NCBI GenBank assembly: GCA_000444245.1
Contig: KE605077.1
Span: 1 to 34,273, forward strand
Source: Botryllus schlosseri
Taxonomy: Eukaryota > Chordata > Ascidiacea > Stolidobranchia > Styelidae
DNA: 34,273 bases
Direction: 5' to 3'
Numbering within the stretch: the first letter of the stretch is position 1; each line of letters begins with the position of its first letter. Shown piece by piece: positions 12,101 to 21,905 of the stretch. The translations under genes and the position numbers were made by a program. The notes beneath the pieces are model-generated. The model saw nothing but the letters and a program-made list of their open reading frames with translations, was not told the origin of the DNA and did not search any database.

Positions 12101-12402
12101 ATCTTTTGAACCGCTGGAAATTTTTCAATTTAATTTTTTTAATGTACTCAGGATTGAAAAAAGAACAACATTTAATATTGAACGATTCTGAGAGTATGCA
12201 TTACAGCCCTTGCTAAGATATAATCGAATTGGCATTTCATGAGTAGCCCATCGTCTCAAAAATGGTTATTTGCCAGCCTGTAGTTGAGCCGCCTGTAACA
12301 ATGTAACATATATTTTTAGGAATGATTTTGATCCTGATTTTCGCCGAGGTGTTGGGATTGTACGGACTCATCACGGGGTTAGTTCTGATTGTCCGGGTCT
12401 AA
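9200..12402 (+). CDS. ATP6V0C: V-type H+-ATPase 16 kDa proteolipid subunit c
   Basis: Exons 9200-9269, 9338-9521, 10775-10899, 12320-12402 join in frame to 153 residues, against 155 in human. The product is the c subunit of the membrane V0 rotor, which carries protons across endomembranes and some plasma membranes. Four transmembrane helices are evident: about residues 10-32, 53-75, 90-113 and 129-151. Signatures are [51 protein letters not shown] and [20 protein letters not shown]. The proton-carrying glutamate is Glu136 in [10 protein letters not shown]. The start is the first ATG, in the usual place for the family ([11 protein letters not shown]). Intron 1 has only 68 bases; introns 2 and 3 are 1.25 and 1.4 kb. 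The least conserved stretch is the lumenal loop [11 protein letters not shown], as is usual. The subunit c family has paralogues c' and c'' in other organisms; length and motifs fit subunit c proper. Confidence 0.97.
9522..12319 (+). other. Introns 2 and 3 of the V-ATPase c gene
   Basis: Bases 9522-10774 and 10900-12319 are introns. Open frames inside (for example 10017-10253, 10235-10546, 11823-12071) show no domain. No copy of the window's transposon families was recognised here, in contrast with the introns of the other three genes. Confidence 0.6.
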
Positions 12403-13362
12403 TATTTGTCTCCCGCTTCTGCGTTCTCACCCGAGATGCGAATATCCTTGGCCCGTGTACCTCGTGGACCTATATTATTTCGTCTCGTTAATTTGAAATT
12501 ACAGTGGTAGGGACAATTGTGTGTCATATGAAATTTTATTGCATACTCTTCTGTTTATCGCGCTCAAATCCGGACCAATTTATCCAGGGCTGATCAGAAT
12601 ATATTATACCTTCATTTGATATCACTGAGCGGCTCATCTAGATTGTAATATGTATTGCGATATATTATCATGGCTGTTACTAAGTCATATTTCTACGATG
12701 TAGTACGATTGGCCCTGATTGTTTGGTATTTATTGTGTTGGTGTAAAGTTTATTGTGCTGTTATCTGACCTCCATTTATGGTAAAATGTGCAAATACTTA
12801 GTCATACCTAAAAGTGGTTGATCTGTCTGAAAGGGATTGATTTGGGATTGATCTCACGCGGGGATGTAGCGCAGAAGTGATTCGATCAATGATCATTGCA
12901 GAGGAGAAAGTGCAGTTGAGTTTAGGGATGGGTGATAAGAAATATTGCGATTCGCAGGACTGATTCTGCGGTGTGCGGTCATGCAATGCAAATGTATAGG
13001 CCAGCCAGAATGCGTAGCGTAGGTGCGCTGGTGGGATTTCAAGATAATTCAATAATCGTTTGTGTAAAAACTTTCAAGGCATCTGATATGGATCATGCAG
13101 TCTTGGACAACGAAATAATAGTAGCTGTCTCATTAGAGTTGGTAATGTAATTTTAATCTAATTTGTGCAATGTTTCCACATTAATTTAACGTTAAGCAAA
13201 TTTCTGGTGTTAGTGAACATCCTACATGGGAACTGTGCCTACGAAATGAGCGAGCACGTTGCCACGAGAAGGACTCTGATTTAAGATGAACTAAACTTGA
13301 TTTTTGTTTCATTTCTTTCCGTATTGGAATGTAATTCGATTTCCGAGTTCTATGCAAATTCA
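12403..13362. other. Intergenic, 3' of the V-ATPase c gene
   Basis: Presumed 3' UTR and spacer. No gene, clear poly(A) signal or repeat family was recognised. Short frames at 12798-13150 on both strands are without motifs. Confidence 0.5.
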
Positions 13363-13712
13363 ATCAGTTTTATCAATATTTTAATCGTTTCAAAACACTA
13401 ACACCACAAAACTGCGATACAATGAAAAGATAGGAAGGTGTCGAAACAACTTGGAGTAGTCTTCCAGATCAGACACCCACCTTGGCCAAGGCGAAGTAAA
13501 AAAAGGCATGCACACTGAATGAAAAGTAATGCAGAGAATATAAGGCGCAAGCGACAAAATGAGGTGGCATGTGGCGGAAGGTTAGGTCGTTGTCCGGTAA
13601 TCCTGAAGGCTGGCTAGTATTCATTTAGAAGAAATTGCTTGTATTTCGACTTGAATGCGGACATGCTCGACGACTGTCGGAAAGTCGGCGAGATGCTGTT
13701 CCACAAATAAAG
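13363..13712 (-). mobile_element. LINE 3' fragment with reverse-transcriptase C-terminus
   Basis: On the minus strand, 13712 down to 13614 encodes LYLWNSISPTFRQSSSMSAF then KSKYKQFLLNEY and a stop. This is the LWNSLP...S...FK..LK..L tail seen at the end of CR1/L2/Jockey-clade LINE polymerases. The 3' UTR follows down to about 13363 and matches the copy at 6392-6680. It is severely 5'-truncated, as is usual for LINEs. Two further pieces of the same UTR, on the plus strand, lie at 14039-14115 and 14503-14660. Confidence 0.75.
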
Positions 13713-14038
13713 TTGATTAAATAAAAAAAAAACTCAGCTCTAGTTCTAATCCAAATATGGAAAGCTGAAAATTTTCTAATTGTCCAATTCCCGAATCAAA
13801 TACTGCGCGAAGCGAGTTCAACCCATCGGGAAATGCCGCCTGTAATCGAGCGTCATGTTGAACATTCTCACATCCGGAGCGTACTGTCTTCTGCGAAAGT
13901 AATTTGATTATTATGACTGTCACGAAGAAATAATCGATGGAAATACAGACACCGGCTCCAATGGTTGTGGGTTGAAATTTCGCGTCTTACAGATTTCGAA
14001 TGTCTCCGGCTTATGTGCAAGGTGGGTTTTCCAAAGAC

Positions 14039-14115
14039 TACGCTCCAAGTCGCTTCGACACCTTCCTATCTTTTCTTTGTAGCGCATTTTTGTGGTGTAT
14101 TGAACTGATAAAAAT
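14039..14115 (+). mobile_element. LINE 3'-UTR fragment, plus orientation
   Basis: Shares cgacaccttcctatctttt and ttttgtggtgt with the reverse complement of 13380-13460. Short and decayed, opposite in direction to the 13.4 kb copy. Confidence 0.5.
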
Positions 14116-14502
14116 GGCTAATAAGCCAGCATTCATGTGGATCCATCCTTGCCATCGTCACTGGTCACGGTTTCATACAGTCTCTACAAAATGCTCAGAG
14201 AGATGAACTGATGGACTGGACAATACACGGGATTTGCTCTTCCCTTTCGATCCTTGAAAACTCGCTTATTCCAGCATGTAGGCTTTTTAAGGGCTAGGGT
14301 TCTAGGATTGAGTTCCAGTAGTCGTCAACCAACTAACCCGCAGCCACACAGTTTCAAACAAATATTCGTAATGTGATCTTTTGTTCCAAAATTTCCGTGG
14401 CGATTACCTATAGGAAAATTTCAAGGCGCCCTAATATATAATCATCATTGCCCATCAACCATGCCAAGTGCACAATGTAGATACAATATATTGATTTCAC
14501 AG

Positions 14503-14660
14503 GCTACTCCAAGTCGTTTATATAGCTCAGTGGTTTCGACACCTTCCTATAAATAGTATATTTATAGCCTTTATAAAGGCTACGGTATATTTTCATGGTA
14601 TCGCAATCTTGTGGGGTTCTGATCTGATGAAATTATTAATAAACGGATACTGATGCCGAT
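14503..14660 (+). mobile_element. LINE 3'-UTR fragment interrupted by AT-rich palindromes
   Basis: Shares ggctactccaagtcgttt, tttcgacaccttcctat and tggtatcgcaatcttgtgg with the LINE UTR and ends in ttaataaacggatactgat. Two insertions break it. One is tatatagctcagtg, which recurs at 14718-14731. The other is an AT-rich block that includes the perfect palindrome tagcctttataaaggcta (14565-14582). Confidence 0.5.
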
Positions 14661-14963
14661 ATAAAAATTATTTATATGTTATGTTATGATCAGGGATATA
14701 GAGAACTATTTATAAGTATATATAGCTCAGTGCTTATAACGTCGAAGCAAAACCACCGAATAATAGTAACCGGCGTAATCCGGTTACCGAAACACCGCAG
14801 TCATCAATGGTCACCAATAACCATGTGTTGTCGTCGGTGGCGTTGTTGTTATTGAATAACATCCTGCTGTATTTGCCTGCTGTAAAAAGAGCTTCTGCAC
14901 TTCGACAGGGGTTTCTGGAAGGTTATAATTCTCCGTCCGTTTTGTCACACAAAGGACCTGAAA
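14661..14963. other. Upstream region of the folate-receptor-like gene
   Basis: Includes a TATA-like run tttataagtatatatag about 250 bases before the start codon. Promoter function cannot be shown. An in-frame ATG is not seen immediately upstream, and an overlapping frame from 14807 is out of register with the signal peptide. Confidence 0.3.
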
Positions 14964-17900
14964 ATGAATTTATTGGGGATCGTTATCGTGGTCATAAGCT
15001 GTTCTTATGCACGTGAGTATTATATAAGAGTACGTATATCTGATAGAGTAGACGAACGATTCTACTATAGTTGCGGAAAGAGGCGGGTCGGTGCAATTGC
15101 ATGCTGAATATGGTCAGTCACGCACAACTTTCTGTTTAATTACGTAATTATTCTATGCAAGAAACCCCTCTGCCACGCGCAACTAATTGGTGAAAACAAC
15201 AAACAACCACTGTTCCCAGTCTGGGCCCCCAACCCACAGTCCCACACAATGGTGAAATTGGGTTGAATGCTATATACACTGTTCAACAAGATATTGAAAT
15301 TAGGCTTGATATAAAAGAGTCATCAAATCTCACCCCTCCGAACTTTCCAATAACTAATTGAATATAAACGAACGAAATTTGAAAAAAAAACAGTAATTGA
15401 AAAATTCAAAAAATAAAATGAGGTCACTACAAATACAATCTAGCGGTAGCCTGAGATCAGGGAATGAAAACATTATTATTTAAACTATAAAAAAATAAAT
15501 TACAGAGATCATCCGAAAAGTTTAACCCATATATTCGCAGCAATAAACATGTCGAATGAATTCTACACAAGACCATGGTTGATGGTTGTTGCCCAGCCAC
15601 ATAGAGTTGCACAATTTCTCCAGTCAACTGGATCTCACATGGTCTTTGGTGCCAGGGTAACTTTCATATAAGATTAATACCAGTAGTAGTATACACAGAC
15701 TCGCAAGATTTCGCCGCAATGGAAGCAAAGTAGGTTATGTCTATTTAGAACATTTTGAAATTTATTTTTCAAATTCATAGAAAATTAAGTTTTTGTAAAA
15801 TGTTCATTCTTTTGGGTAGTGTCGTTGCCGTGTTTATGTTTCATTATTTTAAACTTAATCGTGGCGAAAATATGGCTAAAAAGAAATAGAAACTTACATA
15901 AATTGAATTTTCTCAAAATTTGTAAAATGGACATGAAATACTTTGGTTCCACAGCGACAATCTACTCACTGTTGGCATCTGTACATTTTACATAACAATT
16001 CTTTTATTATGAACTTTATTTCCGAACTGCCACTGGTCACTATTTTTTGTATCATGTGTAGTTTAATTACTTATCTGAAGTTTTTGGTATTTTTTCTTTT
16101 TGCAACGATGAATAATTTTTCTCTCTCCCTAGAACGATTGAAGTCAGACAAGATGATTTTGAACAGATGCATGGATGGAAAACACCACGAAACAAAACCC
16201 AGCGAAACTGAGCTGTTTGGGGTTGTAAGTTTGCTGCGAATAACTATAACTAACTGCAATCTGTAATAGCATTTTCTGTATACAATTTCACAGTGCAAGC
16301 CTTGGGGATCGAACAGCTGCTGTACCAATCAGACAGCTTACCACATTCAGAAGCCGTTTTCTGAACTATACAATTTGAATATGAGTCATTGCGGGCTGAT
16401 GTCGGCGAAATGCTTGAGGAGATTTTATTTGGCCAGTTGCTTTTATGAGTGCTCGCCCAACGTTGGGCCCTGGTTGAAAAAGGTATCGGAATTTGTTGAT
16501 ACTTTTTTTTGTTGAGTGGCATTAGGTAATAGCATATTGGATAATTCAGTTGGTGTGAAAAATCATCGAGACGACAGATTCCGCGTCGTCTGTAGAGGCC
16601 GTTCATTCTCTCATTTGGGTGCCTTGGAGTAGACTTATCGAAATAGGCCAACATAACGAGTTTGTGTACCATCAAAAAATAGTACATTGAGTTTTAAGTT
16701 TTAATTCAAAAAATTGAAATTTCATGCTGGTGACGTCATATTCGGTGATACGATTGTTGATATTCAACACTCTTTCCAATACTGCACTAGTTGCTGACGA
16801 TTACCCCTGACCAGTGTCAGCCGAATATATTCGGGTTTATTTCGATTTATATTATTCATTATAATTAGTATCAGTAGCCTAAAAATGATAGTGGCCTTAT
16901 AGAAATGGTATCATATACTGCATCAAGAAAAGGGATGCATCTTCAGGCACTTGAAGTTGAGTAGTATGTGTCATTTGGAATTACACTTTTGGTTAGCATG
17001 TACAATTGTATAGCATAGGTTAATTTGTGTATAATCTATATATGGTACAGTGAACCAAAGCCATCTATTCGCCTAGATCAGCGGTGGTCAACCTTTTAAG
17101 CAAAAGGGCCACATGATATTTACCAACCGTTGCGCGGGCCACTTGAATGTTGATGTACATTCTTTTGGTCGTCCTATAGGAGCGAACCTGATTAGGTAAG
17201 GGTAAAAAGAAGACTTAAATATCATTACGCATCAAAATCGATGACAATTATGTCACGAAAAGTGTTCTAATTCGTTAATGTATAGTTTGGTCAATAATAA
17301 TGTTAGTTGCATATACTGTGGGTCGCCTCAGTATACCGCTGGGCTAAGTGCTAAGAAAACTATCAAGTTAAATTGATCTGCCATGAAATATACGACCTTA
17401 TGTTCATATACGAAGGTCTACGAAAAATATGGATGGCCTCTGACTACGCCAATACGTGAGAACTGGTTTTTGAGTAACAACATGTTAAAGTTCGCGGTCA
17501 GACCAATCAAATTTTTAGTTGCTCTTGCAAGCTCACAATAAATCACCCGAGCAATTTCTTTCTTTCGATATTACAACTAATTTCGAGAATTGCCTCGCGG
17601 GCCACTCAAGACCTTCTCGCGGGCCTCGAGTTGGCCGCCCCTGGTCTGGGTTATTCAAATTTTGATGCCGTTTACGTTATGTTTGAGATAGACGGTCCTT
17701 TTGAAATCTCTGCTAGTTGCTGACGATTACCCCTGGCGAGTGTCGGCCGAAAATATCCTGGTTTATTTCAATATGACTATACTATTCACTTGTATATATA
17801 AGTTCTGTCCTTCCAAGAGCCTCATCAAAAGTATTCAGTAGGGTTGTTCAAAAAAAACTTTTTTTTCCAAATCTCACTCGCCTAATGACTAAATCGTCAG

Positions 17901-20900
17901 GTTGTCCAAGAAAACGATGCACACCAAATTTGACTCAATTCCAACCAGTAAAGGCCGTGCAATCTTGAATTGAAATTTTTAATTTATTATTAAAAATAAA
18001 AATTCTCAAATTTTTCTGTCAACCCCAGGAACTTGTTGAGCTGTCTTCAAAGACGATGCAAATCAAATTTGAGTCAATTCCGACTAGTAGAAGCAGAACT
18101 ATTTGAGTTTTTCGTTGATAATCCCCGGATCAAAGATAATCCGAGAATTATCAACGAAAAACTCGAATAACTCCGCTTCTACAAGTCGGAATTGACTCAA
18201 ATTTGATTTGCATCGTCTTTGAAGACAGCTCAACAATTTCATGGGGTTGACAGAAAAGTTTGAGAATTTTTCATTTTTTATTTTTAATAATAAATTAAAA
18301 ATTTCAATTCAAGATTGCACGGCCTTTACTGGTTGGAATTGAGTCAAATTTGGTGTGCATCGTTTTCTTGGACAACCTGACGATTTAGTCACTAGGCGAG
18401 TGAGATTTGGGAAAAAAAAGTTTTTTTTGAACAACCCTAGTATTCAGTGTGTGCAGCTTCATCATTTATGCTAGTTCGCTAGTTCAATACATGCTTTATC
18501 AATTTTCCTTCATCAGGTCAAATCTTCAATCAGAAATGAGAGATTTGTCCACATTCCGTTGTGTGTGAATGATTGCGAGGGCTGGTGGAATGACTGTAAG
18601 GATGACATGACGTGCGTCGACAATTTTAACAAAGGATTTGATTGGATCAATGGGAGTGAGTTTGGAAACATTAAGAGATCCAATTTTTCTCTTCTGTGGT
18701 TCTCTCTGCGATTTTACATCGTAAGAGAGCTCTGCGTGCATATGAACTTATATCTTGCTTTTCACGCAGCCAATCACTGTCCCGCCGACAGAAAGTGTGA
18801 GCCGGTTAAAATCATATTTAAAAATTCTACTAATTTCTGCGAAAGCGTATACCTGGATGATTTCAAAGTGGAAAAGGACAGCTCAAAATGCATGGCGTTC
18901 GATTTTAGCGGGCCTGAGAATCCAAACGCGAAAGTATGATCTACAAATATCTCGAAAATTGTAAATAATAATTGATAAATAATAATTTTCCTCACTTTTA
19001 GCAGTTTTGGTCGCATTTTCGAGTACCAGTACCAATAGACGAAATCCCAATAGTGTGGTTACTTTACTGTTCTTCGAAATGACAATGAAATGTCGGTCTT
19101 GACCGTCTGAGTCTTGCGTCATGCACAATGATATCGCAGTCCAAGTCGAGTCAATACACAAATTGACTTGAGTCGAGTGGAGTCATTTCTGTATTTTGAT
19201 AAAATGAGTCAAGTCGAGTCATCAAAAAATCTCGAGTCGAGTCATGACTCGAATCATGACAACCGTGTCGTCTATGCTATTTTTGCAAATCCAAAACTTT
19301 CAGCCGCAATAACTTTGCTTCTACGGGATGGAATTACGTCGAAATTGTTTTGCACCGTTTCTGTGGACAGCGCAACGATTTAATGGGGTTGACAGAAAAA
19401 TTTAAAAAAATTATCAGTAAATTCAAAATTCAAATCGAAAAATTTAGTGAGCGGCGTTCTTTATGCAACCTCACAATTTAATCGGTGAATCCCCGGGATC
19501 CAAAAAAAAAATTGTTTTTGAACAACCCTAGTGTGTACTGTGTAGCTTTGTACTATAATATGTTCTATATGCTGCTATACGGCCAATCTATGTTTCAAGG
19601 CTTCCACAGTGGAAAAAACTATCCAAACTGTAATTTTAGTTGGTAAATTAACTCCAATGAGCGTATAATCATCTTTCACTACTGCACCCAAATCATAAGA
19701 ATTAATACCCGAATCATTTGACCAGCACTACTTTTTTTTATCATCAATTTATAGAAGATCAAGTTTAGAGTATTTTTTGATACTGTTTTTTGATTGATGT
19801 TATTGATATATGGAGGGAATCGTCTCGGTATATTACAGACTTACAGTAGCTTACCTCGGTTAATGGTGAGTATTGTACAGGTTGCAAGAGCTTACGCTGT
19901 GAAAAAGAAGATGTATGTACCTAAGTCTACAACTGCACAGCCAACTGAAATTTCCACAGGTACTGAAGACTTATATGCTTTTATCGAAGAAAAGACGCCA
20001 CCAATAATGTTACTTTTATCGATATTTTATTGCGTATTCGGCAATGGTTTTTTGTAGAGACTCCCTGATGTACAACACTTCAATATACAATTGAACAGGA
20101 TGTTGATATTGAAATAAACGTGAATATTTTCGGCTGACACTCGTCAGGGGTAATCGTTAGCAATTAGTCGAGAATTGGAAAGATATACAAAGTTATATTA
20201 GACACAATGATCTTTCCATTTCTCTACTAGTTGCTGACGATTGATTTACAGGCAATCAACCACCAAACGAGACACATACTATATGCTGTTTAAGTTATGC
20301 AGTGTAGGCCTTCTCGTGTCTGTGCCTGCATTGATTTGGCGGGATGGCTAATTGCGGTATTTTAGACATTCCTGGAACTACTGTTGCGACAACAATTCCT
20401 GGCAATGCTTTGGTCACAAAGATCGTACTTCCCATTGTCCTTCTCATTCTTGTTGCTGTTCTGGGTGAGTTTGTCTGTTTTGACTGATTATGTTCGATAT
20501 TGTGGTGTCATCTATTCATTACTGCCAATTTTTACATTATACCCCTATATTTTTCAATCTCCACCATGACTTAACATAAGTTATGATTTTTTTTATAATT
20601 TGAGTTTTTCACTATTAATTCAGGGATTATCCATCGTACAAGCTATTTTGCGAATCCAAAATTTTCAACTACAATAACTTCGCTTCTACCGGTTCGAATT
20701 GCGTTAAAATTGTTGATGGTCGTTCTTTTAGACAACTTTACAATTTCATGGGGTTGACAGTTGAATCTGAAATTGAAAAAAAAAAATGATGATAAGAAAC
20801 TGCTGTTCGTTCACATCTGTGAGTTGAAATCGAGCAAAATTTGGTGTGCAGCATTCTTCAGTCAACCTAACAATTTAATCGGTGAATCCCCGGAATCTGG

Positions 20901-21735
20901 GAAAAAGGGGTTATTTTTGAACGACCGTACCGGACACCAGGGTTGTAACAAAGTTGCAAGGCTCCGAGTCACAAGTCAATCTCACTTTTATAGTTTAGAC
21001 TCGAGTCAAGTCGAGTCATTTTCAATTCACCACCGAGTCAAGTCCAAGTCAGCGATCAGAGGGTCGAGTCATAGTATTATGACTCGAGTCCGAGTCCATT
21101 TCATTGTGTTGACGGCTCAGTTTCCAGTTAACGTCTTGCTAAACCCACTTTTTATAACTCTGTTTGGTGATATCGAATGGTTCGCGTTTATAATATACTA
21201 ATTTTCCTCACTTTTAGCAGTTTCTGGTCGCATTTTCAAGTACCAGTATCAATAGACGAAATCCCAATAATGATGTCTCTTCGCTATTCTTCAAAATTAC
21301 AATGAAATGTCAATCTTGGCCGTCTGAGACTCGAGTCATATGACTTTGTTCGAGTCATGCGCAAAGACTCGAGACCAAGTCGAGTCATTTCCGTATTTTG
21401 AAAAATGACTCGAGTCAAGTTGAGTCGTCAGAAAATCGTGACTCGAGTCATTACAACCCTGCTGGACACCCAGGTCTGACAATTCACTCCAATTACTTTA
21501 CTCGAAAACCGACCGAAACACATCTTTCGCAGGTTTTTGCATCTACAAGGGACGAGACTACTTCACCACCTCGAAAAGGGCGGGCACCAAATTCTGTCCG
21601 TGGTTCAAAAGAGGCACCGCGGCCAGGCATTCGGTCCTGCGTCATCAGAGCCCGCAGGAGGACCAGCAGTTTTTGAACGAGGAAAGGGAGGATTCGGAGG
21701 ACACCCCGCACGGGGCCCTTGAAATCGACCTCTGA
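14964..21735 (+). CDS. Folate-receptor family protein, type I membrane form
   Basis: Eight exons (14964-15012, 16133-16224, 16294-16482, 18517-18655, 18770-18933, 19881-19959, 20366-20464, 21533-21735) join with consistent phase to 337 residues. Residues 1-16 (MNLLGIVIVVISCSYA) are a signal peptide. Residues 29-215 are a folate-receptor domain with 16 cysteines, enough for the eight disulfides of the family: CMDGKHHETKP, SCFYECSPNVGPW, CEGWWNDC, ending NPNAKVARAYA. There are four N-glycosylation sequons (NQT, NMS, NGT, NST). Then comes a Thr-rich stalk, a helix at about 257-275 (IVLPIVLLILVAVLGFCIY) and a basic-then-acidic tail of 62 residues ending EIDL. Vertebrate folate receptors and JUNO are GPI-anchored and about 250 residues long, so the helix plus tail is unusual. 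By alignment to human FOLR1, several folate contacts differ (Asp81 to Ala, Trp102 to Ile, His135 to Asn, Trp138 to Phe, Trp171 to Tyr, Ser174 to Asp), while Tyr60, Tyr85, Arg103, Arg106 and Trp140 remain. Folate binding is therefore doubtful; riboflavin binding, adhesion or gamete roles are alternatives. Confidence 0.92.
15013..16132 (+). other. Intron 1 of the folate-receptor-like gene
   Basis: AT-rich with no recognised element. A short stretch at 15610-15640 (gcacaatttctccagtcaac) resembles 385-405, which may be a minor repeat. The reading frame at 15943-16266 is the exon read out of frame plus intron. Confidence 0.45.
16755..16870. repeat. TTGCTGACGATTACCCCTG repeat fragment
   Basis: Contains actagttgctgacgattacc, the ctgaccagtgtcagccg hairpin and cgggtttatttcgat, shared with 17700-17826, 20077-20250 and 22563-22801. 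It is one arm of the inverted-repeat element that is most complete at 22563-22801. Confidence 0.65.
17079..17643. mobile_element. hAT-like MITE related to the 1683-2376 element
   Basis: Left end CAGCGGTGGTCAACCTTTTA; right end on the minus strand CAGGGGCGGCCAACTCGAGG. Terminal sequences (gcgggccactcaag, aaaagggccacatg) are shared in inverse orientation with 1683-2376. Flanks gcctagat and gtctgggt match at 5 of 8 bases, a weak duplication. It lies in intron 16483-18516 of the folate-receptor-like gene. Confidence 0.72.
17700..17826. repeat. TTGCTGACGATTACCCCTG repeat, single arm
   Basis: Same sequence order as the right arm of 22563-22801, including the flanking aagttctgtccttccaagag. It abuts the fold-back element at 17839. 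Confidence 0.6.
17839..18439. mobile_element. Fold-back hAT-like MITE, near-perfect 601-base palindrome
   Basis: Both ends read TAGGGTTGTTCAAAAAAA inward. The two arms of about 290 bases are nearly identical inverted copies around a short centre at about 18130-18148. The flanking 8 bases gtattcag are identical (17831-17838 and 18440-18447), a perfect hAT-style target duplication. It has no coding capacity. The high arm identity means recent insertion or repeated arm homogenisation. It lies in intron 16483-18516, and its transcript could form a long hairpin. Confidence 0.92.
18974..19263 (+). mobile_element. Right half of a GACTCGAGTC-rich element
   Basis: Starts within the family's interior (ttttcctcacttttagcagt) and runs through gacgaaatcccaatagtgtg to the GAGTC-rich right end (atcatgacaaccgtg). 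It matches 21200-21461. The left half is missing. It lies in intron 18934-19880 of the folate-receptor-like gene, directly before another MITE fragment. Confidence 0.7.
19268..19530. mobile_element. Right arm of a fold-back hAT MITE
   Basis: Contains aataactttgcttctacggg, atttaatggggttgacag and the right end tttttgaacaacccta at 19530. The left arm is missing. Same subfamily as 17839-18439, but much more diverged. Confidence 0.68.
20077..20250. repeat. Inverted-repeat element, TTGCTGACGATTACCCCTG family
   Basis: The left arm begins acttcaatatacaattg and includes ttcggctgacactcgtcagg. The right arm is cut after ctactagttgctgacgattg. It lies in intron 19960-20365 of the folate-receptor-like gene. 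Confidence 0.6.
20630..20929. mobile_element. Right arm of a fold-back hAT MITE
   Basis: Shares aataacttcgcttctaccgg, atttcatggggttgacag and a decayed right end tttttgaacgaccgta. The left arm is missing. The GACTCGAGTC element at 20938 is inserted just beyond its end. Confidence 0.65.
20938..21461 (+). mobile_element. Complete GACTCGAGTC-rich hAT-like MITE (reference copy)
   Basis: The ends are CAGGGTTGTAACAAAG and, on the minus strand, CAGGGTTGTAATGACTCG. It is 524 bases long. The flanks ccggacac (20930-20937) and ctggacac (21462-21469) match at 7 of 8 bases, a hAT-type target duplication. Both subterminal regions are packed with GAGTC, CGAGTC and GACTCGAGTC words. The interior is unique and AT-rich (tttctggtcgcattttcaag). 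No reading frame has meaning. It lies in the last intron of the folate-receptor-like gene, 71 bases before exon 8. Confidence 0.88.
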
Positions 21736-21905
21736 TTATGGACATTATGTTTGGAACGAGGGTGTTCCCATGTCGTGCTAACTTGTAGCTGTGTTAACTA
21801 GGGCTGGGGATGATGATTAGAGTACTTAAATATGTACCGGGTATTAATTGTAATGATTCAAGTCGAGAGTAGTGACATTTCATCGAGTACTGCAATTATA
21901 TGCTC

